This document shows, one piece after another, positions 1 to 7,680 of a stretch of DNA of 11,750 nt. Source of the DNA: UBA9076 sp964418835 (lineage in GTDB: Bacteria; Bacillota_I; Bacilli_A; Erysipelotrichales; Erysipelotrichaceae); the NCBI GenBank assembly GCA_964418835.1, contig CAYQNJ010000028.1, positions 1-11,750 on the forward strand, in the 5' to 3' direction. The notes beneath the pieces were generated by a model, which was not told where the DNA came from, did no database searches, and was given only the letters and a program-made list of their open reading frames with translations. A program made the translations under genes and the position numbers. The number at the start of each line of letters is the position of its first letter. Within the stretch, counting starts at the first letter, position 1.

Positions 1-4
1 TACT

Positions 5-841
5 TTACAAGTTTTGATTTAACCACTCAACACTTCTTTTTATTGAATCATGAGGATCTAACCAATAGATAGAATCATTAATCTCTAAATCAATTATTCC
101 ATCATATTCATATTTTGATAGTTGCTCTAGATATTCTTTAATAGGAAGTGGATTGTCTCCACCATCTCCTAATACATAGTGATATGTATCACTATAGTGA
201 ATTAATCCTATTTTGTCTTTTCCAAACTCTTCAAAGTATTGAGGTATTGTTTCATTTGCGACATGCATCGCTACTACATCAATACATATTTTTAAAGCGT
301 CTGAGTTTATAGCATCCATGACTCTTTTAATGTCATTTATATTTATTACTAAGTTACTTTCATATGGTTGAAGTTGTTCTAAAACAATATCAATTCCATT
401 TTCTTTTGCATAAGAAACAATTTCTTTAAAGCTAGATATCATTCTTTCAAATGACTCTTCTCTATCTAAATCTCTCATGCCACATCCTGAGTTTATAAAC
501 ACTTTGTTTGTTTGAAGAATTTTTGCATCATCTATAGCGTTCTTCATGTATTGTATAGCTCTGTCCCTTACAGATTTTAACGGATGGCTATAGCTAAATG
601 GGTACGCTAATGTTTCTGGTGTATAAACTACTACATCCATACCATAAGAATCAATTAATTCTTTAATTTGTATTAATCTTTCTTTAGAATCATTTAAGTA
701 ATTGCAGTAATGTGGTTCTCCACCCCAAAAATCTATATGTTTTAAACCACATTCCTTCATTGACTTTAGATAATACTCAAATGAATGTTGAACATACTGT
801 ACACTCATTACCGCAAAATCATTTAAAGTGAATTTTTTCAT
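5..841 (-). CDS. FrlC-like sugar (phosphate) isomerase/epimerase, second copy
   Basis: TIM-barrel protein of the AP endonuclease 2 / xylose isomerase-like family, 278 aa, close to the 276 aa of FrlC. It keeps the WGG motif near the N terminus (39-41) and the four residues expected to bind the divalent metal in 3-epimerases: E155 (VLEQLQPYES), D188 (CIDVV), H215 (IHYSD) and E253 (DLEI). It is clearly diverged from the other FrlC in this window: it has an N-terminal extension of a few residues, GGEPHY replaces GGRPHA, and the Arg-rich NEPRLYARR segment near the C terminus is lost. By inference it interconverts epimers of a ketose-amine or its phosphate, but a different one from the first copy. 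It is the last visible gene of the operon. The start follows the FrlB stop after one base (TGATATG) and only a weak AGG lies upstream, so translation is probably coupled. Cytosolic. Family confidence is high; substrate unknown. Confidence 0.5.
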   Translation of the reverse strand: MKKFTLNDFAVMSVQYVQHSFEYYLKSMKECGLKHIDFWGGEPHYCNYLNDSKERLIQIKELIDSYGMDVVVYTPETLAYPFSYSHPLKSVRDRAIQYMKNAIDDAKILQTNKVFINSGCGMRDLDREESFERMISSFKEIVSYAKENGIDIVLEQLQPYESNLVININDIKRVMDAINSDALKICIDVVAMHVANETIPQYFEEFGKDKIGLIHYSDTYHYVLGDGGDNPLPIKEYLEQLSKYEYDGIIDLEINDSIYWLDPHDSIKRSVEWLNQNL

Positions 842-842
842 A

Positions 843-1856
843 TCAATAACCTAGTTGACGATAGTAGCGTCTAATTGTCATTGGATGTCTAAACGCTCTT
901 TCTAGATAAACGTCAATTCTTGCATTAACTCTCATCATAACTAAGTGAGAAATTGAACCTCTAAACTCTTCACTTATACCTTCAAGTGCATAGTCTTTAG
1001 TATCAATTAACAAGTAGTTTTTACAAATTCTTGGTAAGAAATTAGCAACTCTTTGAGCTAATGGTCTTTGTTCATCTTCACCTAAGAATACAGTTACTGG
1101 AGTTTCTGCTTCAACTATTTCAAACATTCCGTGGAAGAATTCTCCTGCAGAAATTGATTTAGTTCTAATCCATAATTGTTCTTCCCAGTAGCACATTGCA
1201 TATGAATAAGTTGCGCCATATTGATTTCCTGCACCTACAAAGTAGTGAGGCATATCTGGTCTTTTTCTAAAGTATTCATATTTTGCTTCTGCATATTCTT
1301 CAGCCCAAGCTTCAGCTTTCTTTTCTACTTCAACTAATGCATTAGCTAAGTGTGCTTCCATTTCTTTGTTGTATCTATCATAAGCATCAAATTCTTTAGC
1401 ATTGTACATTAAGCGATTTGCTACCATGTAGAATTTTAATTGTTCATTCATTGGATAAGACACACACCAGTCACATACTGCAACAAGTGGAGAATCTTCT
1501 TTATCAATGAATCCAAATATTTTTGATCCTATTCCTTTAATTACATCTAATGCTTTAACCATTTCTTCTGTACTTCCTGTAACTGAAGAGAATATTACTA
1601 CTGATTTATCTGTTAATTTTTTATTTCCAGTTAGTAAGTATTCAGCCGCATTTTCTACATATACTGGAATAGAACTTTTGCTTTTCATGTATATTTCAAC
1701 TTGAAGAGCTGAAGCCCATGTTCCACCAATTCCTATGAAGAATATATTTTCAAAGCCTGCACCTTGAAATTCATCTACTATTTTTTCTATTTGTGGTCTT
1801 AGTGCTAATGCTCCATTAACGCTATTTAGTTGTTTTTGTTCATCAAAGTTATACAT
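843..1856 (-). CDS. frlB: FrlB-type SIS-domain deglycase (fructosamine 6-phosphate deglycase)
   Basis: Double SIS-domain protein, 337 aa, as expected for FrlB/FraB (about 340-350 aa). The first SIS domain (about 20-150) has the phosphosugar loop GIGGTWAS (42-49) and the SSVTGSTEE segment (90-98). The second domain (about 195-325) has the catalytic pair seen in this family: E226 in CYWEEQ and H242 in AGEFFHG, 16 residues apart, the same spacing as the Glu/His pair of Salmonella FraB and E. coli FrlB. The C terminus ends RRYYRQLGY, like FrlB. By family it cleaves a fructosamine 6-phosphate (for example fructoselysine 6-phosphate) to glucose 6-phosphate and the free amine. It is the only deglycase in an operon with two kinases, so it probably serves both. 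Strong RBS AAGGAG before ATG. The amine specificity (lysine or another amino acid) cannot be read from the sequence. Confidence 0.5.
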   Translation of the reverse strand: MYNFDEQKQLNSVNGALALRPQIEKIVDEFQGAGFENIFFIGIGGTWASALQVEIYMKSKSSIPVYVENAAEYLLTGNKKLTDKSVVIFSSVTGSTEEMVKALDVIKGIGSKIFGFIDKEDSPLVAVCDWCVSYPMNEQLKFYMVANRLMYNAKEFDAYDRYNKEMEAHLANALVEVEKKAEAWAEEYAEAKYEYFRKRPDMPHYFVGAGNQYGATYSYAMCYWEEQLWIRTKSISAGEFFHGMFEIVEAETPVTVFLGEDEQRPLAQRVANFLPRICKNYLLIDTKDYALEGISEEFRGSISHLVMMRVNARIDVYLERAFRHPMTIRRYYRQLGY

Positions 1857-1868
1857 AATTTTCTCCTT

Positions 1869-2588
1869 TTACTTACTGAATTTAACTTTATATTTGCTTA
1901 TGTCGCCTCTTGAGAATGTTTTTGCGTATTCTATAACATTGTCGCTTTCATCATATGTTGTACATGTAAACAACAAGATAGAATCATCTTTGGATAAACC
2001 AATCATCTTTGCATCTGATTGTTCTAGACTTGTTATCTCAAGAGTTTGCCAAGCCCTAACCGGTTCAATCCCATAAAATTTATAAATTTCATACAGACTA
2101 AAAATAGTTAAGTCTAATCCTTCAACTTTATCTACTAAGCTGTATGGTATATATATGTCTTCAATAGCTATTGGCTGATCACCTTGAAAATTAAGTCTTT
2201 TAATATAGTAAATTAAATCATCTTCTTGAATATTAAATATTTTAGAGTATTTTTTGCCTGCTTCTCTTTTATATCTTCTCAAGATTTTCTTTTTAGTTTC
2301 AACTTTTTTATCTAACATTGTTTGAGTAAAGCCCTCTAAAACTTCAAGGTCTCTTTCAATCTTAGCAATGACATAAACTCCTTTTCCTTGCACTGGCAAT
2401 AGAATTCCTTCTTTTACTAGTGCTTCTATTGCACTTCTAACAGTTAAATTACTTACGCCATAAGTCGAAGCTAAAGTATTCTCTGAAGGAATTGCAATTC
2501 CTGGAGGGTATTCACCACTTTCAATTTTAGATCTAATAACTTCTCTTAGTTGAATATAAATTGGATGATTATAGTTTACTGTACTCAT
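1869..2588 (-). CDS. GntR/HutC-family transcriptional regulator (FrlR-like)
   Basis: 239 aa, the usual length for the HutC subfamily. Residues about 8-75 form a GntR winged helix-turn-helix (PSENTLASTYGVSNLTVRSA, then GILLPVQGKGVYV). Residues about 90-235 match a UTRA effector domain, which in this family binds phosphosugars or related metabolites. It lies between the FrlD-type kinase (3-base gap) and the deglycase gene (12-base gap), which suggests that the effector is a pathway intermediate such as a fructosamine phosphate. The RBS is AGAGG. Its N-terminal wing (VQGKGVYV) resembles E. coli FrlR (RWQGKGTFV) more than the other regulator in this operon does. Whether it represses or activates is not visible; repression relieved by an intermediate is usual for the family. 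Confidence 0.5.
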   Translation of the reverse strand: MSTVNYNHPIYIQLREVIRSKIESGEYPPGIAIPSENTLASTYGVSNLTVRSAIEALVKEGILLPVQGKGVYVIAKIERDLEVLEGFTQTMLDKKVETKKKILRRYKREAGKKYSKIFNIQEDDLIYYIKRLNFQGDQPIAIEDIYIPYSLVDKVEGLDLTIFSLYEIYKFYGIEPVRAWQTLEITSLEQSDAKMIGLSKDDSILLFTCTTYDESDNVIEYAKTFSRGDISKYKVKFSK

Positions 2589-2591
2589 ATA

Positions 2592-3389
2592 TTAATCCTC
2601 TACCGACCAAGCACCGCTATAAGAAATAGTTTCACTAGAATTTCTAGCTCCCATTTCCATACATTCAATTATTTCTTTGTCTTCTAAAATTCCTTTTAAA
2701 AAGCCTGCAATATAGCTGTCTCCAGCACCCATTGTATCGACAACTTCACATGGAATAATTCCATATTTTATAAAGGTTTCTCCATCATAAACCATACTTC
2801 CATTTGCGCCCATTGTAACAATTACAAGCTTAGGACCTTTACTATGCAAATCCTTCATTTGTTCTCTTAACTCTGGACTATCATCATTTTCATCTGCAGA
2901 ATAGAAGAAATAATCTACATAAGGAATGATGATTTTTGGTGCTTCATCATATGGTCTATTGTGTGAATCAAATGCTGTTTTAATTCCTCTATCGTGTAAT
3001 TCTTTATATTCATTATGTACATTACCCCACAATCCAGTAACTACTAAATCATGTTGTAATATAAATTCTTTTTGTTCATTAGAAAGTTTGAAATCTGCTA
3101 GAACACCTTCATCATAGTCTCCAAAAACTCTGTCTCCATTGACTAATTCCACTTGTGTAATTGCAGTTTTCCCTTGTGCAACTTCTACAAAAGATGTATC
3201 AACGTTCTTTTTATTAATTGCGTCTACCATCATTTTGCCATACTTATCGCTACCTACAACACCTACATAAGATGCTTTTCCGCCTAGTCTAACAAAATAA
3301 ACAGCAACATTGACAGGATTACCCCCTGGGTAATATGTCCCATCGCTATAAACATCCATGCAGTTGTCTCCTACAGATACCAACTTCAT
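2592..3389 (-). CDS. frlD: Fructoselysine 6-kinase (PfkB family)
   Basis: 265 aa ribokinase/PfkB-family kinase that closely resembles E. coli FrlD (261 aa) throughout. Shared features are the N-terminal GDNCMDVY (7-14), the sugar-site motif PGGNPVNVAVY (21-31), NGDRVFGDYDEGV (84-96), and the ATP/anion-hole motif DTMGAGDS (218-225) with catalytic base D224. The C-terminal GAW (259-261) matches the YHGAW with which E. coli FrlD ends. Expected reaction: ATP-dependent phosphorylation of fructoselysine (or a close Amadori compound) at C6 in the cytosol, giving the deglycase substrate. Its RBS, AAGGAG, lies inside the last codons of the upstream GntR gene and the gap is 4 bases, so the two are translationally coupled. 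Of the two kinases here this is the canonical one. Confidence 0.5.
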   Translation of the reverse strand: MKLVSVGDNCMDVYSDGTYYPGGNPVNVAVYFVRLGGKASYVGVVGSDKYGKMMVDAINKKNVDTSFVEVAQGKTAITQVELVNGDRVFGDYDEGVLADFKLSNEQKEFILQHDLVVTGLWGNVHNEYKELHDRGIKTAFDSHNRPYDEAPKIIIPYVDYFFYSADENDDSPELREQMKDLHSKGPKLVIVTMGANGSMVYDGETFIKYGIIPCEVVDTMGAGDSYIAGFLKGILEDKEIIECMEMGARNSSETISYSGAWSVED

Positions 3390-3393
3390 GTTT

Positions 3394-4122
3394 TTACTCC
3401 TTTCTTCTTTTTAATTCACTTGCCAAAACAACTTGATCGCTTCTTGTAAGTTCCTTAAAATATTCGAAAATATTACCATCTTCATCTCTGGTTATTCCTG
3501 ATTGAAAAATAACAGGGCTATCAACTTCAACTTCAAGCCATGAGGCTTCGTGTTCATCACAATATGCAATAGATATAGATTCTTCTCCATTATAAGGTTC
3601 TATTCCATACTTTTCTCTTAAAAGTTTGTATAATGAACCATTAGTTAAGTCTTCATCCATTAAACCAGCTAATCGTTCTCCATCCATAAATATCATGGAG
3701 TATGTGGTTGGTGTATCTTGTAAATATCTTACTCTTATTAGTTTAATTACTTTACTTCCAAGAACTAAATGCATTTTTTGCCCAATATCTTTGTTTGCTT
3801 CTATCATAGAGATTTCAACAATTTTTGTTTTAATTTCTCTATTTTCATCTGCAGCACATTGGTAAAAACCTTTAATATCTTGTAAGTTTCTAACAAGTCT
3901 TTTCTTTGCTAAATAAGTACCTGAACCAGGTACTATTTTTAAAACTCCTTCATTAGATAGTTTTAGAATTGCTTTTCTAAGCGTCATTCTATTAACATCC
4001 CAAAGCTCACTAAGAGTTCTTTCTGAAGGTAATTTTTCACCTGGTTCAAGTTCTTTTTCAATTATAAAGTTTTCAAGAAGATCAATTGCTTTTTCTCTTT
4101 GTTTTATCTTTTGCGTACTCAT
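3394..4122 (-). CDS. GntR/HutC-family transcriptional regulator
   Basis: 242 aa with a GntR winged helix-turn-helix at about 8-75 (LPSERTLSELWDVNRMTLRK, then VPGSGTYL) and a UTRA-type effector domain at about 90-235. It differs clearly in sequence from the second GntR of the operon, so the pair is not a recent duplication. It lies directly upstream of frlD, with frlD's RBS inside its last codons. The 47-base gap to the permease gene is the largest inside the operon and holds a weak candidate promoter, so this gene may begin a sub-operon. RBS GGGAG before ATG. The expected role is control of this locus by a phosphosugar-amine intermediate; operator and effector are inferred, not seen. Confidence 0.5.
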   Translation of the reverse strand: MSTQKIKQREKAIDLLENFIIEKELEPGEKLPSERTLSELWDVNRMTLRKAILKLSNEGVLKIVPGSGTYLAKKRLVRNLQDIKGFYQCAADENREIKTKIVEISMIEANKDIGQKMHLVLGSKVIKLIRVRYLQDTPTTYSMIFMDGERLAGLMDEDLTNGSLYKLLREKYGIEPYNGEESISIAYCDEHEASWLEVEVDSPVIFQSGITRDEDGNIFEYFKELTRSDQVVLASELKRRKE

Positions 4123-4139
4123 TATCAGTCTCCCGATGC

Positions 4140-4168
4140 TTTATAATAACTGTATCACAAAAATTGAA
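4140..4168 (-). promoter_or_regulatory. Candidate weak internal promoter ahead of the GntR gene
   Basis: Read on the minus strand, TTCAAT (4163-4168) and TATAAA (4140-4145) are 17 bases apart in the 47-base gap between the permease stop and the GntR start. The -35 matches the TTGACA consensus at only three positions, so this is a tentative call. If real it would allow regulator, frlD, deglycase and second isomerase to be made independently of the upstream module. Confidence 0.5.
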
Positions 4169-4169
4169 G

Positions 4170-5525
4170 TTATGCTTTTGATGCTTTATTTTTATTTTCC
4201 CAATAATAGTAAACAGGTAATCCTGTACCAACTGCTATTAACGCAGCAATAATTCCTTGCATTGGAGCCCATAAGAATGTTGACCAAATTAATGTTCCTG
4301 TCATTAACATTGCAATAGCAATCATTACTGGACGAGCTGGCATTCTATAAGCTGGTTTGTAGTTATCTTTGTTTTTAAGTACAAGGATAGTTCCAAAAGT
4401 TAAGAAGTTCTTTAATAATGCAACAAGTGTAAAGTAGCCTAATAAGTCTGTTAAGTTAGAAGCAAATATTAAGATAATTGCTACTGCACATTGTACGATG
4501 ATTGAGAAATATGGTGTTTCAAATTTAGGGTGAACTTTACCAAATGATTTAAAGAATAAACCATCTTTTGCCATAGCATATTCAATTCTTGGTTGGAACA
4601 TGATGCAGCTTGATAAAGATCCAATAACAACTATTACAGCCATTACAGCAACAACAGTTCCTGCATAACCACCAATAACTGGTATTTTAGAAGCAAGTAA
4701 AGCAATTGGAGCACTTGATGCTGCTAATTCACCAACATCTAATAAACCAGAAGCTACTACTGTTAATCCAACATATAAACCTAAAACAACAAATGCTGTT
4801 AAAATTAGTCCTTTTGGAAGGTTCTTTTCAGGGTTTTTGATTTCTCCTGACATGTAGCACGCTGCTCCCATTCCATCAAATGACCAAGTTGTTGCAGAGA
4901 TACCTGCTAGTAAACTACCAACACCTACAACTGCTCCAGGTAGTGGGTGATTTGATAAGAATAAATCCCCTTTAATGAAGAAAATACCAATACCAACGAT
5001 TAATACAAATGGAATAACTTTTAGTGCAGTAATTATTGTTTGGAATTTTCCTCCACCTTCAACTGATCTTAGGTGAATAAACATAAAGAATATTACAAAT
5101 CCTACTGCTACAAATCTTAAAGTTAAATCTGTTGCTGGTACAAAGAACGCTAAATAGTTTGCAATCGCTAAAGCCATGATTGAAATTGATGGTGGGTCTG
5201 TAGCCCAGAAACTAATCCATCCACAAAGGAATGCTAACGGACGAGATCCAGCTTCTCTAAAGTATACATATTGTCCCCCATTTTCTGGGAATGCACTTGC
5301 AAGTTCTGCATAACAGAAGTTTGCAGGAATTTGTACTAGTCCTCCAATTAAGAAAGATAATACAAGAAATAAACTACTACCAGCAGCTCCAGCAACTTCA
5401 CCTAATGATGAGAATATACCTGAACCAACTGTAGTTCCGACACCTAATGCAATAACTGCTCCTAAACCCAGTTTACGAGTTAGTTCTACTGCATTTGAGT
5501 CATTAACCTTTTTGTTTTCTGACAT
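4170..5525 (-). CDS. frlA: FrlA-like APC permease for fructoselysine/psicoselysine-type Amadori products
   Basis: Integral membrane transporter of the amino acid-polyamine-organocation (APC) superfamily, 451 aa from the start chosen here, with about 12 hydrophobic segments. TM1 contains the unwound substrate-binding motif GVGTTVGSGIF (28-38). It resembles E. coli FrlA along its whole length, for example YAELASAFPENGGQYVY, AGSRPLAFLCGW, HLRSVEGG, GEIKNPEKNLP, LGSLSSC and PRIEYAMAKD. Expected role: uptake of intact glycated amino acids, which are then phosphorylated inside the cell. It is the only transporter in the window, so it must serve both kinase branches if both need imported substrate. 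The frame extends upstream to an ATG at 5555, but the ATG at 5525 has a well-spaced AAAGGGG site and its protein then begins MSENKK; the longer form would overlap the YjbQ gene and lacks a clear RBS. Confidence 0.5.
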   Translation of the reverse strand: MSENKKVNDSNAVELTRKLGLGAVIALGVGTTVGSGIFSSLGEVAGAAGSSLFLVLSFLIGGLVQIPANFCYAELASAFPENGGQYVYFREAGSRPLAFLCGWISFWATDPPSISIMALAIANYLAFFVPATDLTLRFVAVGFVIFFMFIHLRSVEGGGKFQTIITALKVIPFVLIVGIGIFFIKGDLFLSNHPLPGAVVGVGSLLAGISATTWSFDGMGAACYMSGEIKNPEKNLPKGLILTAFVVLGLYVGLTVVASGLLDVGELAASSAPIALLASKIPVIGGYAGTVVAVMAVIVVIGSLSSCIMFQPRIEYAMAKDGLFFKSFGKVHPKFETPYFSIIVQCAVAIILIFASNLTDLLGYFTLVALLKNFLTFGTILVLKNKDNYKPAYRMPARPVMIAIAMLMTGTLIWSTFLWAPMQGIIAALIAVGTGLPVYYYWENKNKASKA

Positions 5526-5532
5526 TTTTATA

Positions 5533-5539
5533 CCCCTTT
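5533..5539 (-). promoter_or_regulatory. Ribosome binding site fixing the permease start
   Basis: AAAGGGG on the minus strand, 7 bases before the ATG at 5525. It selects this start over the in-frame ATG at 5555, which would overlap the upstream gene and add ten hydrophilic residues not expected in FrlA. Confidence 0.5.
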
Positions 5540-5541
5540 CG

Positions 5542-5976
5542 TTATATTTTGTCATAAGACGATATTTGGACCATTATTTTTCTTTGAGCTGGTCCATCAA
5601 ATTCCATAAAATATATTTCTTGAGCTCCTCCCTTCATGATTTTTCCATCGTTTACAATTAGGTGGCAGTGATTGCCAACTAACATAGATTTTAAATGCCC
5701 AGTTGGATTTCCAGCAGTTGAACCATAGCTATCAAGCATTCTTGCATGAGCATAGTTTCGTGTTTCTGGAACCAAATCTTCTAAATATGACTCAATGTCA
5801 CTTTCAAGACATTCTAATCTTTCATTCATCATAACGCCTGTAGTTGTGTGCATTGTTTGAACAAGCACTGAAGCGTTTTTTACATTTGATTTTTTAATGA
5901 TGTTTTCTACTTCATCACTTATACAAATCATTTGATTGTACTTATTTGTAAGTAACTCTATAAATTCTATAATCAT
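5542..5976 (-). CDS. YjbQ/UPF0047-family protein, divergent subgroup
   Basis: 144 aa, the normal length for the YjbQ (UPF0047) single-domain fold. Diagnostic features seen: HTTTG (43-47) followed by NE (51-52), YAH with H77, GHLK with H94, and EFDGP (125-129). E. coli YjbQ has been linked to weak thiamine-phosphate synthase activity, but the physiological role of the family is unsettled. Two family hallmarks are altered: the usual SxxxPVxxGxLxLGTWQ stretch reads GNHCHLIVNDGKIMKGGAQ here, so Trp becomes Ala and two extra His appear (H103, H105), and the following GPRxRR becomes GPAQRK. The retained His/Glu/Asp set could still form an active site. The gene starts inside the stop of the amidohydrolase-like gene (ATGA, 4-base overlap) with RBS AGGGGG, so the two products are probably made in fixed ratio and may interact. 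Its role in Amadori-product use is unknown. Confidence 0.5.
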   Translation of the reverse strand: MIIEFIELLTNKYNQMICISDEVENIIKKSNVKNASVLVQTMHTTTGVMMNERLECLESDIESYLEDLVPETRNYAHARMLDSYGSTAGNPTGHLKSMLVGNHCHLIVNDGKIMKGGAQEIYFMEFDGPAQRKIMVQISSYDKI

Positions 5977-6824
5977 AAAGTACCCCCTAAAAATTCAATT
6001 GCATTTTTACCTTGAATAAGTTCTAAGGTACTTTCTCTTAAACCAATTTCTTTAATAGCATTGGCCATTCTTATTTGTTCAAATCTTGGATTACCACTTG
6101 CAAACATTATTTGATGTCTTAAGCTTCTATCAATCAAAGTTATTGGAATATCATCATTGAATAGTCTCTTATAAAACTCACTGGCGTTATCAAAATACAA
6201 TAAACCTGTATCTGTATATAGATTTCTGTATTTAAGCATTAACATTGCAACTTCTTTCATATAAGGCCAACCAAATTGAGTTAAACATATTTTTATATTT
6301 TGTCTTTTATACAACAGTTCTTCAAATTCAATGGGTCTAGTATATTTTGAAACAGATTCTTTTTCCCAAGCAAAACCACAATCAAACACAACTGGTTTTT
6401 TGTATTTTTCACAAACATCTAATAGTTTGCTTACTCTTTCATCGCTTGGATAAATATGTGCAATTGATAGGTTAAGTCTTAAACCTGATAAGTTTAATTT
6501 TTCAAAAGCTTCACTTACTATTTCAACTGCGTTTTCATAAAGTGGATCAACACTTGCAAAACCTATAAATTTACCATTAGATATATCTACAAGTTTCTTT
6601 ATTTCTTCATTAGATACTAGTGGTCTTTCAAATTCTGTTCTTCTATCTTCTGCCATAATTACTAGCTTGTCTAAACCAGCTAAGTTCATCTGGTTGTTTA
6701 TGTGTTGAAGTTTTGCTAGTGAATTATTATAAAGATAAAATCCGTTATGTCTTTTGTTTAAATGTTCTTCATCAACATGAATATCTTCAAAAAAAGCAGG
6801 GTTAACTCTAAAGTCTATGAACAT
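5973..6824 (-). CDS. Amidohydrolase-2 (PF04909-like) family protein with lost metal ligands, probable pseudoenzyme
   Basis: 283 aa TIM-barrel protein recognisable as amidohydrolase-2 type by GFASVDP (88-94), SGLRLNLSIAHIYPSDER (113-130), KKPVVFDCG (142-150), NLYTDTG (201-207) and MFASGNPRFE (240-249). In active members the matching positions carry metal or catalytic residues: N-terminal HxH, a KLHP His, a LFH His, the His of AHxG, and the Asp of SD. Here they read DFRVNP (R6, N8), N118, D148, Q183 (LTQFGW) and N245. All aligned ligands are therefore substituted, while the fold elements and reading frame are intact, which argues for a selected non-metal function rather than decay. It follows frlC by 9 bases (RBS AAGAGG) and overlaps the YjbQ-like gene. 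Possible roles are a binding or scaffold partner, or a lyase/isomerase that needs no metal. Family call is good; function unknown. Confidence 0.5.
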   Translation of the reverse strand: MFIDFRVNPAFFEDIHVDEEHLNKRHNGFYLYNNSLAKLQHINNQMNLAGLDKLVIMAEDRRTEFERPLVSNEEIKKLVDISNGKFIGFASVDPLYENAVEIVSEAFEKLNLSGLRLNLSIAHIYPSDERVSKLLDVCEKYKKPVVFDCGFAWEKESVSKYTRPIEFEELLYKRQNIKICLTQFGWPYMKEVAMLMLKYRNLYTDTGLLYFDNASEFYKRLFNDDIPITLIDRSLRHQIMFASGNPRFEQIRMANAIKEIGLRESTLELIQGKNAIEFLGGTL

Positions 6825-6833
6825 AATTACCTC

Positions 6834-7664
6834 TTAATATCCAGCTTGAGCCATATATTCACGAACTCTGTCAATTGCTCTTCTTGCGTATAATCTAGGT
6901 TCATTTATATAACCTGTAACTAGTTCAAGAGTGATTGTTTTATCATAACCAACATACTTTAGTTCTTTAAATAGTTCTGGTAGAGGAATATTTCCTTCTC
7001 CTGGAACAATGTGACTATCTGTACCTTGTGCTCCATCAATAATATGGAAGTGATACATTTTATCTTGTAGCTTATCAATGTAAGCCATTATGCTTTCGTG
7101 TTGAACAAATGGTGGAACTAAATCACACATAGTTACTAAGTTATCTGATTTGATTTTATCCAATAAGTAAACAGCATCATTAGCACTCTTGAATACATTT
7201 GTTTCATATGGTGTTAGTGTTTCAACTACTAACTTAACATCAAGTCTTTCAGCTACTTCTGTTAGGTATTTAATGCTTTTTTCAAGTCTTTCCCACATTG
7301 TGTCATATGTAGTTAGATATCCTGCATGAGCTGGAGAAATAAGCATGTATTCAGCACCCATTTCTTTTGTCATTTCAAGGCATACAGTTAAATAGTCCAT
7401 TGCATCTTGCCATTGTATTTCAGAACCTATCATAAAGTTATATGGATATGCATTGTGTTCTGGAGTAAATCCTAAAACAGGCATATCATATTTTTTAATT
7501 AATCTTTTAACTTCTTCAATTTCACCTTTTTTTAAGTCATAAGCATAAGCATGAGGTCTTCCACCCCAAAGCTCAATGAAATCATAACCAAATCTTTTTG
7601 CATCAATAAAGCAATGCTCTAATGGATTTCGTTGATAACCTGATGTAAACATTCCTACTTTCAT
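6834..7664 (-). CDS. frlC: Fructoselysine 3-epimerase
   Basis: 276 aa, the same length as E. coli FrlC and resembling it throughout: GMFTSGYQR (4-12), ELWGGRPHA (31-39), GFTPEHNAYPYN (65-76), ISPAHAGYLT (109-118), TLTPYETNV (149-157), VPGEGNIPL (220-228) and NEPRLYARRAI (254-264). Expected metal ligands of this TIM-barrel epimerase class are present: E148, D181, H207 and E247. FrlC interconverts fructoselysine and psicoselysine, so the psicose epimer can enter the pathway. It is the second gene of the operon, 16 bases after the FrlD-like kinase, with RBS AAGGAG. It is the more canonical of the two FrlC-type proteins here. Cytosolic; no signal peptide. Confidence 0.5.
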   Translation of the reverse strand: MKVGMFTSGYQRNPLEHCFIDAKRFGYDFIELWGGRPHAYAYDLKKGEIEEVKRLIKKYDMPVLGFTPEHNAYPYNFMIGSEIQWQDAMDYLTVCLEMTKEMGAEYMLISPAHAGYLTTYDTMWERLEKSIKYLTEVAERLDVKLVVETLTPYETNVFKSANDAVYLLDKIKSDNLVTMCDLVPPFVQHESIMAYIDKLQDKMYHFHIIDGAQGTDSHIVPGEGNIPLPELFKELKYVGYDKTITLELVTGYINEPRLYARRAIDRVREYMAQAGY

Positions 7665-7680
7665 AATTTTTCTCCTTCGC

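Noticed and set aside
1507..3865. Short plus-strand open frames at 1507-1704, 1894-2076, 2926-3117 and 3626-3865, and a minus-strand frame at 9972-10157
   Set aside because: All lie inside well-supported genes on the other strand, have no family features and no convincing RBS.
4146..4173. Inverted repeat ATAACT/AGTTAT between the permease and the GntR gene as a terminator
   Set aside because: Only 6 AT-rich base pairs with a 16-base loop, and no T-tract after it in the direction of transcription.
5525..5555. Longer permease start at 5555 overlapping the YjbQ-like gene
   Set aside because: The ATG at 5525 has a well-spaced AAAGGGG site and gives an N terminus like FrlA; the upstream ATG has no clear RBS.
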